A DNA stretch of 48,980 nucleotides from Candidatus Rokubacteria bacterium GWA2_70_23 (GCA_001788395.1 MGBT01000163.1:5173-54152); one strand, 5' to 3'. Counted from the stretch's first letter, positions 8,004-17,098 are shown. Notes: a model not told the origin generated them from the letters alone. Made by a program: numbers and translations.

Positions 8004-9350
8004 ATGGAAAACGGCGCGAGGCTCGGCGAGACCATCCGGGACCTCCTGGAGTCCGGCCGTCACGAGCGGCTGGCCCAGGTGCTCGAGGAGTCCCACGCTG
8101 CCGACGTCGCGGCGGCGCTCAGGGACCTCCCTGTCCCGGAGCAGGTCACGCTGTTCCGGCTGCTGAACCGCGAGCAGGCGGGCGGGGTGCTGGCCGAGCT
8201 GGACGACCAGCCGCTGCTGGAGCTGGTCCGGGCGCTCGACGAGCTGGAGATCTCCGGAATCCTCGACCGCATGCAGCCGGACGACGCCGCCCAGGTCCTG
8301 GAAGAGCTGACCGAGGAGCGGGCCGAGAAGGTCCTGGACCTCATGAAGGAGGAGCAGTCGGAGGAGGTCCAGGAGCTCCTCGAGTACGGCGAGAAGACCG
8401 CCGGCCGCATCATGTCCCCCGACGTCCTGGCGGTCCACGAGAACGACACGGTGGGACAGGCCATCGACCACGTCCGGAAGGCGCCGACGGCCGAGTCGGC
8501 CCACTCCCTCTACGTGGTAGACGGCCACGAGCACCTGGTGGGGGCGCTGCCCCTGCGCCGCCTGATCACGACGGACCCGGCCACGCCAGTAGGGCTCCTC
8601 TGCCAGGGGGAGGTGCTCAGTGTCACGCCGGAGACCGACCAGGAGGAAGTCGCCCGGCTGGTCGCCAAGTACGACATCGTGGCGGTGCCCGTGGTGGACC
8701 GCGACCGCCGACTCCTGGGGGTCATCACCGTGGACGACGTCATCGACGTCATCCGCGAGGAGGCCACCGAGGACATCCAGCGCCTGGGCGGAGCGGCCGG
8801 CGACGAGACGGTGTTCGACCCCCACTCGGCGGTCTTCCCCAAGCGCCTGCTCTGGCGGTTCATCAACCTCGGCACGGCCATTCTCGCGGCCTCCGTCATC
8901 GGCCTCTTCGAGGAGTCCATCCAGACCCTCGCCACCCTCGCGATCTTCATGCCCATCGTGGCCTCCATGGGGGGCATCGGCACCACCCAGACGGCCACCG
9001 TGGTCGTGCGGGGGCTGGCCCTCGGGGACATGACCGCGGCCCACCTCTGGCGCGTCCTGAAAAAGGAGCTCCTGCTGGCGCTCACGACCGGGCTCGCCAA
9101 CGCGGTGGTCATGGCGGTCATCGCCTACCTCTGGAAGGGCCAGGCCCTGCTGGCCGTCATCATCGGGACGGCGCTGGCCATCAACATGCTGGTGGCGGCG
9201 ACGGTGGGCGTCACGATCCCGCTGGCGCTCAAGACATTCCGCATCGATCCGGCCATCGCATCGAGCGTGATCATCACCACGTTCACGGACGTTTGCGGCT
9301 TCTTTTCCTTCCTGGGTCTGGCGACCCTCCTGATCCGGTTTCTCCGGTAA
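8004..9350 (+). CDS. mgtE: Magnesium transporter MgtE
   Basis: A 448-residue MgtE-family Mg2+ channel of the inner membrane. Residues ~1-130 form the cytosolic MgtE N-domain of helical repeats, ~135-255 carry two CBS domains (AGRIMSPDVLAVHENDT and VLSVTPETDQEEVARLVAKYD), followed by a connecting helix (FINLGTAILAASVIG) and five membrane helices. PIVASMGGIGTTQTATVVVRG is the conserved pore signature. Length and domain order match full-length MgtE, in which the cytosolic domains close the channel when internal Mg2+ is high. The ATG at 8004 follows a weak purine-rich site and sits directly after the 40-bp repeat cluster; no M-box-like leader was recognisable. Confidence 0.95.
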   Translation: MENGARLGETIRDLLESGRHERLAQVLEESHAADVAAALRDLPVPEQVTLFRLLNREQAGGVLAELDDQPLLELVRALDELEISGILDRMQPDDAAQVLEELTEERAEKVLDLMKEEQSEEVQELLEYGEKTAGRIMSPDVLAVHENDTVGQAIDHVRKAPTAESAHSLYVVDGHEHLVGALPLRRLITTDPATPVGLLCQGEVLSVTPETDQEEVARLVAKYDIVAVPVVDRDRRLLGVITVDDVIDVIREEATEDIQRLGGAAGDETVFDPHSAVFPKRLLWRFINLGTAILAASVIGLFEESIQTLATLAIFMPIVASMGGIGTTQTATVVVRGLALGDMTAAHLWRVLKKELLLALTTGLANAVVMAVIAYLWKGQALLAVIIGTALAINMLVAATVGVTIPLALKTFRIDPAIASSVIITTFTDVCGFFSFLGLATLLIRFLR

Positions 9351-9469
9351 TCGCGATGGGGAACAAAGCACTTGGCAACCGCGCGCGCGGTGTGCTAAAT
9401 CTTCACCCGCTGGACCTAGGCCTCCCGGAACAGCGGCAGGCCGAAGCGGACGTGAGGAGGAAGCCGGGC

Positions 9470-10099
9470 GTGGATGTCGCACTGGAGAAGAGGCAGGTCA
9501 AGCGGGCGTACAAGCTATACGCTCCCGCCTACGACTTCGTCTTCGACTGGATCTTCCATCCCGGCCGCGAAGCCGCCATCCGGCTCCTGGACATCCGCCC
9601 CGGCCAGCACGTGCTGGAGGTCGGCATCGGCACCGGACTCAATCTGCCCCTCTACCCCGCACGCTGCCGGCTCACCGGCATCGACCTCTCCGAGGAGATG
9701 CTGCGCAAGGCCCACGAGAAGGTCGATGAGCTCGGGGCCACCAACGTCACCCTCCGGGCCATGGACGCCACCGTCATGGAGTTCGGCGACAACGAGTTCG
9801 ACTCGGCGGTGGCGACGTACACCATCAGCGCGGTCCCGGACCCGGTGGCGGCGCTGAGCGAGATGCGCCGCGTCGTCAAGCCCAACGGCAACATCGTCGT
9901 CCTGAACCATTTCCGCAGCGAGCGGCGCGTGATGGGGCGGATGGAGGATCTCGTCGCGCCCGTGTGCACGCGCCTGGGCTGGAAGTCGAACCTGCCCCTC
10001 GAGCCGCTCCTCGCGCAGGTGGGCCTCATCCCGGAGATCTCCACGAAGGTCAACCTGTTCAACGGCTGGCGCCTCATCAAGTGCGTGAATCGAAAGTAG
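9470..10099 (+). CDS. Class I SAM-dependent methyltransferase (phospholipid N-methyltransferase-like)
   Basis: A 209-residue class I methyltransferase. Motif I is VLEVGIGTGLNLPLYP, followed by GIDLSEEMLRKA (motif II acidic residue) and VPDPVAALSEMRRVVKPNG (post-motif region). The N-terminal VKRAYKLYAPAYDFVFDWIFHPGR is characteristic of PmtA/UbiE-like phosphatidylethanolamine N-methyltransferases, so a membrane-lipid headgroup role is likely but not proven. The GTG at 9470 was chosen because GAGGAGG at 9454-9460 sits nine bases upstream; the longer open frame upstream overlaps mgtE and has no family-like sequence. It stands alone between mgtE and the hydrolase on the same strand. Confidence 0.82.
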   Translation: MDVALEKRQVKRAYKLYAPAYDFVFDWIFHPGREAAIRLLDIRPGQHVLEVGIGTGLNLPLYPARCRLTGIDLSEEMLRKAHEKVDELGATNVTLRAMDATVMEFGDNEFDSAVATYTISAVPDPVAALSEMRRVVKPNGNIVVLNHFRSERRVMGRMEDLVAPVCTRLGWKSNLPLEPLLAQVGLIPEISTKVNLFNGWRLIKCVNRK

Positions 10100-10122
10100 C
10101 GTAACGGCCCTCGCGATCTGCC

Positions 10123-11148
10123 GTGATGGCGCGGATCGCGCTTCTGCTCCTCGCCCTCCTTCTTTCCGCCCCCGCCCTCCTCGGCGGGCGCGGGGCTCTC
10201 ACCGCGACGCTCTTCCTCACGGAGTTCCTCTCCGACGGGCGCTGGCGCCCCCTCACCGCGGTCACGCCCGCTCCGGTCGTGCGGGCGCTGCCGGCCGCGG
10301 CCGCTGGCCGCCCGATCCCCACCGATCTCTTCACCCGCCCGAGCGTCTCCCGCCCCCCGGCACTCGTGCTCGTGCACGGGCTGGCGGCCGCGGGCAAGGA
10401 CGACGCGCGTCTCCGCGAGGCGGCCGCGCTTCTCGCCCGGGCCGGCTGGGATGTCGCGGTGCCCACCGTCGAGGGCCTGACGCGGCTGCGTCTCCGGCCG
10501 GAGGACGCGGATGCCGTGGTGGCGGCGGTGCAGGCGCTGCGCCGCGACGGGGCCCCGGCGGTCGGGATCCTGGCGGTGAGCGTCGGGGCCGGCCCCGCGC
10601 TCCTCGCCGCCTCCGAGCCGGTGCTCGCGCCATCGGTCTCGGCGGTTCTCACCCTCGGCGGCTACGCCTCGGCGCAGGAGCTGCTCCGCTACACGCTCAC
10701 GGGCGCCTACGCGTTCGGCGCTGCGCGCGGGCGGGGCATGCCCGACGAGGCCGCCATCGCTCAGTTCGCGATCGCCAACGCGGAGCTGATGGATGAAGCC
10801 GGACGGCGGCTCGTGGCGAACCGGGATCCGGCGATGGTGGACGCGCTGCTCGGCGCGCTGCCTCCCGCCTCGCAGCATCTGCTCTCGGTACTCTCACCGG
10901 AGAGGCGCGCGGGCCGCATCCGGGCCCCGCTCTTCCTCGTCCACGGACGGGACGACCCGGCGGTGCCCTACTCCGAGACGTTGCGGCTCGCCCGGGCCGC
11001 CGAGCTGGCAGGGCGCCGCGCGCAGGTGGCGATCGTCGGCGCCCTCGGCCATGTGGAACCGGGGGCCGGATCGCGCTGGGTCGATCTGTGGCGGCTGTGG
11101 GGGACTTTCTACGCCTTCGCGGTCACTTCGGGCGGCCGAGCCCCATGA
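10123..11148 (+). CDS. Alpha/beta hydrolase with N-terminal signal or anchor
   Basis: A 341-residue alpha/beta-hydrolase-fold protein with a hydrophobic N-terminus (IALLLLALLLSAPALLGG) suggesting export or membrane anchoring. The oxyanion region is LVLVHGLAAAGKDD; the nucleophile elbow is AVSVGAG, with Ala in place of the first Gly of GxSxG; the acid is in LFLVHGRDDPAVP and the base in ALGHVEPG. GTG at 10123 and ATG at 10126 are both possible starts. Its 3' end overlaps the convergent PhnD-like gene by 26 bp. The substrate is unknown; it resembles the dienelactone hydrolase/prolyl-peptidase-like group. Confidence 0.8.
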   Translation: MMARIALLLLALLLSAPALLGGRGALTATLFLTEFLSDGRWRPLTAVTPAPVVRALPAAAAGRPIPTDLFTRPSVSRPPALVLVHGLAAAGKDDARLREAAALLARAGWDVAVPTVEGLTRLRLRPEDADAVVAAVQALRRDGAPAVGILAVSVGAGPALLAASEPVLAPSVSAVLTLGGYASAQELLRYTLTGAYAFGAARGRGMPDEAAIAQFAIANAELMDEAGRRLVANRDPAMVDALLGALPPASQHLLSVLSPERRAGRIRAPLFLVHGRDDPAVPYSETLRLARAAELAGRRAQVAIVGALGHVEPGAGSRWVDLWRLWGTFYAFAVTSGGRAP

Positions 11149-12007
11149 GCGCCATGGCATCGCGCACGGGCTCGTAGTCCCGGTCCTCGGCTTCCGTGAA
11201 GCCGTCGATGTCGTAGAGCTGCTTCAGGAGCGCCGCGTGCTCGGGGCCCTTGATGGCCAGGAGCGCGCGCCTGATCCTCGCCACCGCATCGGCCGGCAAG
11301 CCGGGGCGCGCGCAGATGCCGGCCTCCGGGATCTCCGGCGTCTCGGCCACGAAGGACAGCTGGGCGATGAGGGCCGGATCCTTGAGGTGCAGCTCCGGCG
11401 CCTTGTCGAAGGAGACGGCCGCGGCCACCCGTCCCGTGAGCACCGAGCGCAACGCCACCTCGTGGGTGCCCGCGAAGAGCGCCTCCTTGAAGAACGACTT
11501 CGGATCGCGGTCCTTGACGAGCCCCTTCTTCATGAGCAGCACCATGGGATAGATGTAGCCGGAGCTGGAGGCCGGGTCCACGAAGGCCACCGTCTTGCCC
11601 CGCAGCTCCTCGAGGCGCTGAATACCGCTGTCCTTGCGCACGTAGAAGCGGGCGGTGTAGGCCACCTTCCCCTGCCAGATGTCACGCACCAGGATCTGGC
11701 AACCCGCCTCGCGGTTGGCCAGCACGTAGCCCACCGGGTGGACGAAGGCGAGGTCCACGCGCCGGCTCCGCAGCGCCTCCACCACCCCCGCGTAATCCGA
11801 GGCCACCTGGGCGCGCACGGGTAACCCGGACAGGCGCGTCAGCGTCTTCGCGAAGGCATCGCCGGCTTCCTGGAGGGCGGTCGGATCGCGGGACGGCGTG
11901 AGCGCGATGGTCAGCGCCTGGTCCGCGGCCCCCGCTCCCCCGTGCGCGAGCGACACGACAGCCGCCAGGACCCCCCCCAGCACGACACTCAACCTCGACC
12001 GCGTCAT
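11123..12007 (-). CDS. PhnD-like periplasmic phosphate/phosphonate-type binding protein
   Basis: A 294-residue PhnD-family solute-binding protein. An N-terminal signal peptide (RLSVVLGGVLAAVVSLAHGGAGA) is followed by TIALTPSRDPTALQEAGDAFAKTLTRLSG and typical segments VEALRSRRVDLAFVHPVGYVLA, GKTVAFVDPASSSGYIYP and VLTGRVAAAVSFDKAP. The ATG at 12007 overlaps the stop of the sigma-54 regulator gene (ATGA), indicating coupled translation. No permease or ATPase gene is nearby, so it probably does not serve as an ordinary importer component; PhnD-like proteins without permeases can act as ligand sensors. That role, in the context of the response regulator, is inference. Confidence 0.85.
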   Translation of the reverse strand: MTRSRLSVVLGGVLAAVVSLAHGGAGAADQALTIALTPSRDPTALQEAGDAFAKTLTRLSGLPVRAQVASDYAGVVEALRSRRVDLAFVHPVGYVLANREAGCQILVRDIWQGKVAYTARFYVRKDSGIQRLEELRGKTVAFVDPASSSGYIYPMVLLMKKGLVKDRDPKSFFKEALFAGTHEVALRSVLTGRVAAAVSFDKAPELHLKDPALIAQLSFVAETPEIPEAGICARPGLPADAVARIRRALLAIKGPEHAALLKQLYDIDGFTEAEDRDYEPVRDAMALMGLGRPK

Positions 12008-13458
12008 TCGGGACACCCCAGGCCCGCCGCGGCCTGGAGCGGCCCGGCGTCGTCGTCCCGCCGGACGCCCCAACCCGCCAGCCGGGCGAGCAGTGTGTTG
12101 CGGTGCACTCCGAGGCTGCGGGCGGCGCGGCTCTGGTTCCCGTTCTCCCGCTCCAGCGCACGCAGGATATAGGCCTGCTCGAACCGGTCGCGCGCCTCCT
12201 TGAGCGTCAGCGCGGAGGCCGCGACCTCCCCCGGACCGCGGCCGGTCCCGTCGTGGATGGCCAGATCCAGCGGCAGGCCGTCGAGCCGGATGACCGGGCG
12301 GCGGGCCAGCGCCACGCTCCGCTCGATCACGTTCTCCAGCTCCCGCACATTGCCGGGCCAGTCGTAGGCCTGAAGCGCAAGCAGCGCGCCGCGCGAGAGA
12401 CCGCGCACGTCCTTCTTGAACTCGCGGGAGTACTTCTTGACGAAGTGGTCCGCCAGGATGCCGATGTCCTCCTTCCGCTGCCGGAGCGGCGGCACGGAGA
12501 GCGGCACCACGTTCAGCCGGTAGTACAGGTCCTCGCGGAATTCATGGGCCCGGACGCGCTGCTTGAGGTCCACGTTGGTGGCGGCGATGATCCGCACATC
12601 GACCGGGATCGTGCGCGTGCCGCCAAGGCGCTCGATCTCGCGCTCCTGGAGGGCGCGGAGCAGCTTGGCCTGCAGCTCCACGCGCAGGCTCCCCACCTCG
12701 TCGAGGAAGAGCGTGCCGCCGTGCGCCAGCTCGAACCGGCCCACCTTGCGCGCATGCGCCCCCGTGAAGGCGCCCTTCTCATGACCGAACAGCTCGGACT
12801 CCAGGAGGGTGTCCGGGATCGCCGCCACGTTCACGGCGACGAGCGGCTGGTCCCGGCGCGGACTCTGCCGGTGGATGGCCCGCGCCACCAGCTCCTTGCC
12901 CGTACCGGTCTCGGCGGTGATCAGGACCGTGGCATGGGTCTGGGCGACCTGGGTGATGGTCTCGTAAAGCCGCACCATGGCGGGGTGCCGGCCGACGAGA
13001 GCGTCGACGCCGTGGGTCCGATCCAGCTCTTCGCGGAGGTAGCAGACTTCTCGCTCGAGCACCCGCTGCTGAGCCGCCTGTCGGACGAGCAGCAGGATCT
13101 CGTCCACGTCGAAGGGCTTGACGAGGTACTCGTAGGCCCCCGCCTTGATGCACTCCACCGCCGTGCGGACGTCCGGGACCGCCGTCATCAGGATCACGGG
13201 GAGGGAGTCATCGAGCGCCAGGATGCGCGGCAGGACGGCAGGGCCCCGCTCACCCGGGAGCCTCACGTCGAGCAGGACCACATCCACGCGGCGCGACCGG
13301 ATGATCTGGAGCCCCGCGGCGCCGTCCTCGGCGCCGAGAACCTCGAACTCGTACTTGAGGATCTCGGCCAGCGACTCACGCACGCCCGGCTCGTCGTCGA
13401 TGACGAGCACGACGAGGCGAGGCTTGTACACCGCCGCAGGATCGGGCGTGGAGGTCAC
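12004..13458 (-). CDS. Sigma-54-dependent response regulator (NtrC family)
   Basis: A 484-residue three-domain regulator. The receiver domain (~residues 15-130) has the acidic pair IDDEP, phosphoacceptor Asp in LLDVRLPG and the lysine in LVKPFD. The AAA+ domain (~155-390) has Walker A AETGTGKE (Ala for the usual first Gly), the sigma-54-contacting KGAFTGA loop, Walker B TLFLDEVG and RLNVVPLSVPPLRQRKEDI. A Fis-type HTH closes the protein (NQSRAARSLGVHRNTLLARL). It would activate sigma-54 promoters on phosphorylation. The GTG start overlaps the htrA stop (GTGA) and its stop overlaps the PhnD-like gene. No histidine kinase gene adjoins it. Confidence 0.95.
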   Translation of the reverse strand: MTSTPDPAAVYKPRLVVLVIDDEPGVRESLAEILKYEFEVLGAEDGAAGLQIIRSRRVDVVLLDVRLPGERGPAVLPRILALDDSLPVILMTAVPDVRTAVECIKAGAYEYLVKPFDVDEILLLVRQAAQQRVLEREVCYLREELDRTHGVDALVGRHPAMVRLYETITQVAQTHATVLITAETGTGKELVARAIHRQSPRRDQPLVAVNVAAIPDTLLESELFGHEKGAFTGAHARKVGRFELAHGGTLFLDEVGSLRVELQAKLLRALQEREIERLGGTRTIPVDVRIIAATNVDLKQRVRAHEFREDLYYRLNVVPLSVPPLRQRKEDIGILADHFVKKYSREFKKDVRGLSRGALLALQAYDWPGNVRELENVIERSVALARRPVIRLDGLPLDLAIHDGTGRGPGEVAASALTLKEARDRFEQAYILRALERENGNQSRAARSLGVHRNTLLARLAGWGVRRDDDAGPLQAAAGLGCPE

Positions 13459-14939
13459 GGGCGCCGGGGGTTCTGGGATTCGGGGGCCTTCAGGACCACG
13501 TACTCGTTCCCCCCGCCGCCCCGCTGAACATAGACCGGCACCACGTCCCCCGGTTGAACCGCCGCCATGATCCGGCGAAACCCCGCCATGTCGATCACCG
13601 CCTGGCGGTTCACCTCGAGGATCGCATCCCCGGGGCGGATGCCGGCCTCCGCGCCCGAGCTGCCCGCCGCCACGGCGGTCACCACCACGCCCGCCCGCGC
13701 CGACAGGCTGAAGCGCTCCGCGGCCTCGGCGGTGAGCGGCTCGACGGTGAGACCGAGGCTCTCCTCTTTCGGGACGGCGGCGGCGAGCGTCTCCTCGGCC
13801 GCCTGCTCGCCGATCTTCACGGTGAGCGGCATCGGCTTCCGATCGCGGATCACCGAGAGCCCCGCAGGGCGCCCGGGCTCCACCGCGGCAACCCGCTTCT
13901 GGAGATCGGTCACGTCCTTGATGGCCGCGCCCGCGAACTCCACGATGATGTCGCCCGGCTTCAGGCCGGCCGCCTCCGCGGGGCTGCCCGCCATGACGTC
14001 CGACACGAGGACGCCGTTCGCCTGGGAGAGGCCGAAGCCCGCGGCCAGGTCATCGGTGAGGTCCTGGATGACGATGCCGAGCCACCCGCGCACCACGCGC
14101 CCCCTGGCGATGAGCTGGGCCATGATGTCGCGCGCCATGTTGATCGGGATCGAGAAACCGATCCCCTGCCCGGTGGCGACGATGGCCGTGTTGATGCCGA
14201 TGACGCGGCCCCGCAGGTTCAGCAGCGGCCCCCCGGAGTTCCCGGGGTTGATGGAGGCGTCGGTCTGGATGAACGCCTCGTAGGTGGCGACGCCGACCCG
14301 TGTGCGCCCGGTGGCCGAGACAATCCCCACCGTCACCGTCCGGTCGAGCCCGAAGGGGTTCCCGATGGCGATGGCCCATTGCCCGACGCGCAGCGTGTCG
14401 GAGTTCCCCAGCGCCGCCACGGGGAGCGAGTCGGCCGGCGCCTCGATCTTGAGCACGGCCAGATCGCTCTTCGGATCCCGCCCCACCAGCGTCGCCTTGA
14501 ACTTGCGGTCGTCGGAGAGGCGCACCTCGATCTCGGCGGCGTTCTCGACCACGTGGTTGTTCGTGAGGATGTACCCCTGGCGATCCACGATGACGCCGGA
14601 GCCGGCGGCGCGTCCCTCGTCTCTGGGCCCGCGGCGGCGGAAGAAGCGGTCGAAGAACTCCGGCCCGAAGAACTCCTTGAAGCGCTGCTCCATCTCCGGG
14701 CTCTGGCCGCTCTCCGGGGACTCGGTCTTCCTGGGCTTGACGCTGACGTTCACCACGGACGGCATCACGCGATCAGCCACCGCCACGAACGCGTCCTCGA
14801 TCGCCTGCAGCACCCGCTCGGGCTCGCCCGGAGGCGCGCCCTTCGGCGCGGGCCCAGTCTGGGCAGACGCCGCCGCCGACAGCGAGAGGGCGACGCACAG
14901 GACGACGAGATGCCGCACGGCCAACCGGCGCAGACTCAT
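13455..14939 (-). CDS. HtrA/DegQ-type periplasmic serine protease
   Basis: A 494-residue Do-like protease with a signal peptide (LAVRHLVVLCVALSLSAAASAQ). The catalytic triad is visible: His in LTNNHVVE, Asp in PKSDLAVLK and Ser in NPGNSGGPLLN. Two PDZ domains follow, near residues 275-375 (GVLVSDVMAGSPAEAAGLKPGD) and 395-485 (GVVVTAVAAGSSGAEAGIRPGD). Length and order match DegP/DegQ, which degrade or refold misfolded envelope proteins. It begins 21 bases after the tilS stop, and its own stop overlaps the response regulator start, so protease, regulator and binding protein form a coupled unit. Confidence 0.95.
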   Translation of the reverse strand: MSLRRLAVRHLVVLCVALSLSAAASAQTGPAPKGAPPGEPERVLQAIEDAFVAVADRVMPSVVNVSVKPRKTESPESGQSPEMEQRFKEFFGPEFFDRFFRRRGPRDEGRAAGSGVIVDRQGYILTNNHVVENAAEIEVRLSDDRKFKATLVGRDPKSDLAVLKIEAPADSLPVAALGNSDTLRVGQWAIAIGNPFGLDRTVTVGIVSATGRTRVGVATYEAFIQTDASINPGNSGGPLLNLRGRVIGINTAIVATGQGIGFSIPINMARDIMAQLIARGRVVRGWLGIVIQDLTDDLAAGFGLSQANGVLVSDVMAGSPAEAAGLKPGDIIVEFAGAAIKDVTDLQKRVAAVEPGRPAGLSVIRDRKPMPLTVKIGEQAAEETLAAAVPKEESLGLTVEPLTAEAAERFSLSARAGVVVTAVAAGSSGAEAGIRPGDAILEVNRQAVIDMAGFRRIMAAVQPGDVVPVYVQRGGGGNEYVVLKAPESQNPRRP

Positions 14940-14960
14940 GAGGGGTCTCCGGCGGCCATC

Positions 14961-16373
14961 TTACTCCGTGGACGGGGGCGTCGCCAGGGGGGAACGGAGT
15001 GTCACTTCCAGGATACACCGCGTGTCAGGCGTCACGGGCGCCGCGCGGCCCCGCCGCACGCCTGCGACCCAGAGGATTGCGCCGTCGGCCTCGAGCAGCG
15101 GGATGCGATCGCGGTCCCAGCGGGGAATCCCCGCGTCCACGAGGAACTCCTTCAGCCGACGCACCCCGGGGCCGCCGAAGGGGGCGAACCGATCGCCGGG
15201 GCAGCGCCCGCGCACGGTGAGGTCCGCGGGCATTCGGTCCGCATCGAAGGCCACGACGCACGGATCCCGCGGCGGCAGCCACTCGGCCGGACGCCCCAGA
15301 CGGCGTGACTCGAGCCAGAGCCCCACCTCGGGTAGCGCGAGAGCTCCCGGCGGGCGCCAGACGCGCGGAGAGATGCTGCCGGCCCCGGCGGGTCCGATGC
15401 GCAGCCACGCTCCGCTCCGCTCCACCGTCACGCGCCCCAGGCAGATCGCGTGGCGCGGGGGTGACGGATCGAGCATCCGCCGGAGCGCAACCTGCGCATG
15501 CGCCCGGAGCGGCGCCGCAACACCCAGCCGCAGGAGCCCGCCGCGGAGGACCTCGGCGGCCAGGTCCTCTGGCAATGCCGCGAGCTCGGCCGCGCGCAGG
15601 AGGAGACCCCCGTCGCGCGGCTCGGCCAGCCGGGCGAGCTCGAGGGCGGCGCGCGCCGTGAGCCTCGAGACGGCCCCGCGGGCGACGGCAGCGGCGCGAC
15701 ACAGGAGCTCGACGACGTCGGGATCGTAGCGCTCGCGGAGGAACGGCAGCACGTCGTGCCTGATCCGGTTCCGCAGGAAGCGGCGATCGCGGTTGCTCCG
15801 ATCCTCGACCCACGGGAGCCCATGGGCGCGGAGGTGGGCCTCGATCTCCCGCCGATGCGTCTCGAGCAGCGGCCGGATGTACGGGCCACGCGCCGGCGGA
15901 ATCCCCGCGAGCCCCCGCGGGCCGGCGCCCTCGAGGAGACGCATGCAGACCGTCTCGGCCTGATCGTCGGCGGTGTGCGCGGTGGCGACCCGGGAGGCGC
16001 CGATCTCCCGCGCCCGCGCGGCGAAGGCCGCGTACCGGACACGCCGCGCGGCCGCCTCGAGCCCGCCCTCGCCCGCCGGATCCCCCGGCACTCCCACGTG
16101 AACGCGCTCGACATGCGCGGGAATCGCCCAGCGCCGGCAGAGCCCGAGGACGAAGCGCGCGTCCTCGTCCGCCTCGGGCCGGAGACCGTGGTGCACGTGG
16201 ATGACGTGGAGCGACAGTGGGAACATCGGCCCGAGGAGACGGAGCGCGTGGAGCAGGGCCACCGAATCGGCGCCCCCGGACACGGCGACGAGCACCGTGT
16301 CGCCGCCCGCGAGGAGACCGTGGCGGCGGATGGTGGCGAGGACGCCGTCCGCGAGGCCACCTGGCAACGTCAC
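14961..16373 (-). CDS. tilS: tRNA(Ile)-lysidine synthase
   Basis: A 470-residue N-type ATP-pyrophosphatase. The PP-loop is VAVSGGADSVALLHAL, followed by HVIHVHHGLRPEADED and ATAHTADDQAETVCMRLLEGAG, all TilS hallmarks. The C-terminal substrate-recognition domain includes RGRCPGDRFAPFGGPGVRRLKEFLVDAGIPRW. The enzyme converts C34 of the CAU-anticodon isoleucine tRNA to lysidine, which is essential for reading AUA. I favour the GTG at 16373 because it overlaps the stop of the moaD-moaE gene in a GTGA arrangement; an in-frame GTG at 16391 would add six residues. Confidence 0.93.
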   Translation of the reverse strand: MTLPGGLADGVLATIRRHGLLAGGDTVLVAVSGGADSVALLHALRLLGPMFPLSLHVIHVHHGLRPEADEDARFVLGLCRRWAIPAHVERVHVGVPGDPAGEGGLEAAARRVRYAAFAARAREIGASRVATAHTADDQAETVCMRLLEGAGPRGLAGIPPARGPYIRPLLETHRREIEAHLRAHGLPWVEDRSNRDRRFLRNRIRHDVLPFLRERYDPDVVELLCRAAAVARGAVSRLTARAALELARLAEPRDGGLLLRAAELAALPEDLAAEVLRGGLLRLGVAAPLRAHAQVALRRMLDPSPPRHAICLGRVTVERSGAWLRIGPAGAGSISPRVWRPPGALALPEVGLWLESRRLGRPAEWLPPRDPCVVAFDADRMPADLTVRGRCPGDRFAPFGGPGVRRLKEFLVDAGIPRWDRDRIPLLEADGAILWVAGVRRGRAAPVTPDTRCILEVTLRSPLATPPSTE

Positions 16374-17053
16374 CCGGTTCGGCCGACCCACACCTCGCCG
16401 TCCTCGAAGTGCTCCTTCTTCCAGATCGGCACCGTCTCCTTGAGGGTGTCGATGGCGAAGTGGCAGGCCTCGAAGGCCTCGCGCCGGTGCGCCGAGGAGA
16501 CGGCGATGAGCACGCTCGACTCGCCGATCTCGAGCCGGCCCACCCGGTGCACGAGGGCCACCTTCCGCACGCCCGGAAAGCGGGCGCGCACCGCTGCGGC
16601 GATCTCGTGCATCTTGGCGGTGGCCATGGCCGCGTGGCCCTCGTACTCGAGGAACTTGATCTGCCGCCCGCCCGTCTCCTCGCGCACGACACCCGAGAAG
16701 AGGACGATGGCGCCCGCGCCCGGGTCCTCCACCGCCAGCACCAGCGCGCGCTCGGAGAGCGGCTCGGCGGTGACCTCGACGCGGTCCGCGGCCGGCGCCG
16801 CCCCGGCCGCGCCGCCACTCACGGGCGGGAACAGACAGAGCTCCTCGCCGGCATGGAGCGGGCGGTCGGGGACGACGTAGTCGTTGCCCACGGCGAACAG
16901 CGTGAATGGGCGGTACGCCGAGAGCGCCGGGAAGCGGCTCGTCACCGCCTCCCAGGCGGCCTCGACCGTACCGCCCTCTGGCAGATCCAGCTCGACGCGG
17001 TCATGCCCCGCTTCCTCACGGTAGCGGGCGAACAACCGCACCTGCACCTTCAT
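16370..17053 (-). CDS. MoaD-MoaE fusion (molybdopterin synthase, MoaX type)
   Basis: A 227-residue fusion. Residues 1-81 are a ubiquitin-like MoaD (MKVQVRLFARYREEAG, ending CLFPPVSGG) and, after a short Ala-rich linker, residues ~90-227 are MoaE (LVLAVEDPGAGAIVLFSGVVRE, KFLEYEGHAAMA, HRVGRLEIGESSVLIAVSSAHR, VPIWKKEHFEDGE). Molybdopterin synthase moves sulfur from a MoaD C-terminal thiocarboxylate onto cyclic pyranopterin monophosphate. In stand-alone MoaD the GG is the free C-terminus; here it is internal at residues 80-81, so cleavage after GG is presumably required, as reported for mycobacterial MoaX. The ATG at 17053 was chosen because MoaD homology begins there. No other moa genes are in the window. 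Confidence 0.9.
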   Translation of the reverse strand: MKVQVRLFARYREEAGHDRVELDLPEGGTVEAAWEAVTSRFPALSAYRPFTLFAVGNDYVVPDRPLHAGEELCLFPPVSGGAAGAAPAADRVEVTAEPLSERALVLAVEDPGAGAIVLFSGVVREETGGRQIKFLEYEGHAAMATAKMHEIAAAVRARFPGVRKVALVHRVGRLEIGESSVLIAVSSAHRREAFEACHFAIDTLKETVPIWKKEHFEDGEVWVGRTG

Positions 17054-17098
17054 GATGCTGCTGCCCGCCGGGCGTCTGGCAGGATGCGGAAACACTGC

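Noticed and set aside
8004-8060. M-box riboswitch before mgtE
   Set aside because: The leader is made of the four repeats and shows none of the recognisable M-box helices; nothing beyond the repeats supports a known riboswitch.
9351-9469. Extended N-terminus of the methyltransferase back into mgtE
   Set aside because: The upstream codons have no methyltransferase-like sequence, and GAGGAGG nine bases before GTG 9470 defines a better start.
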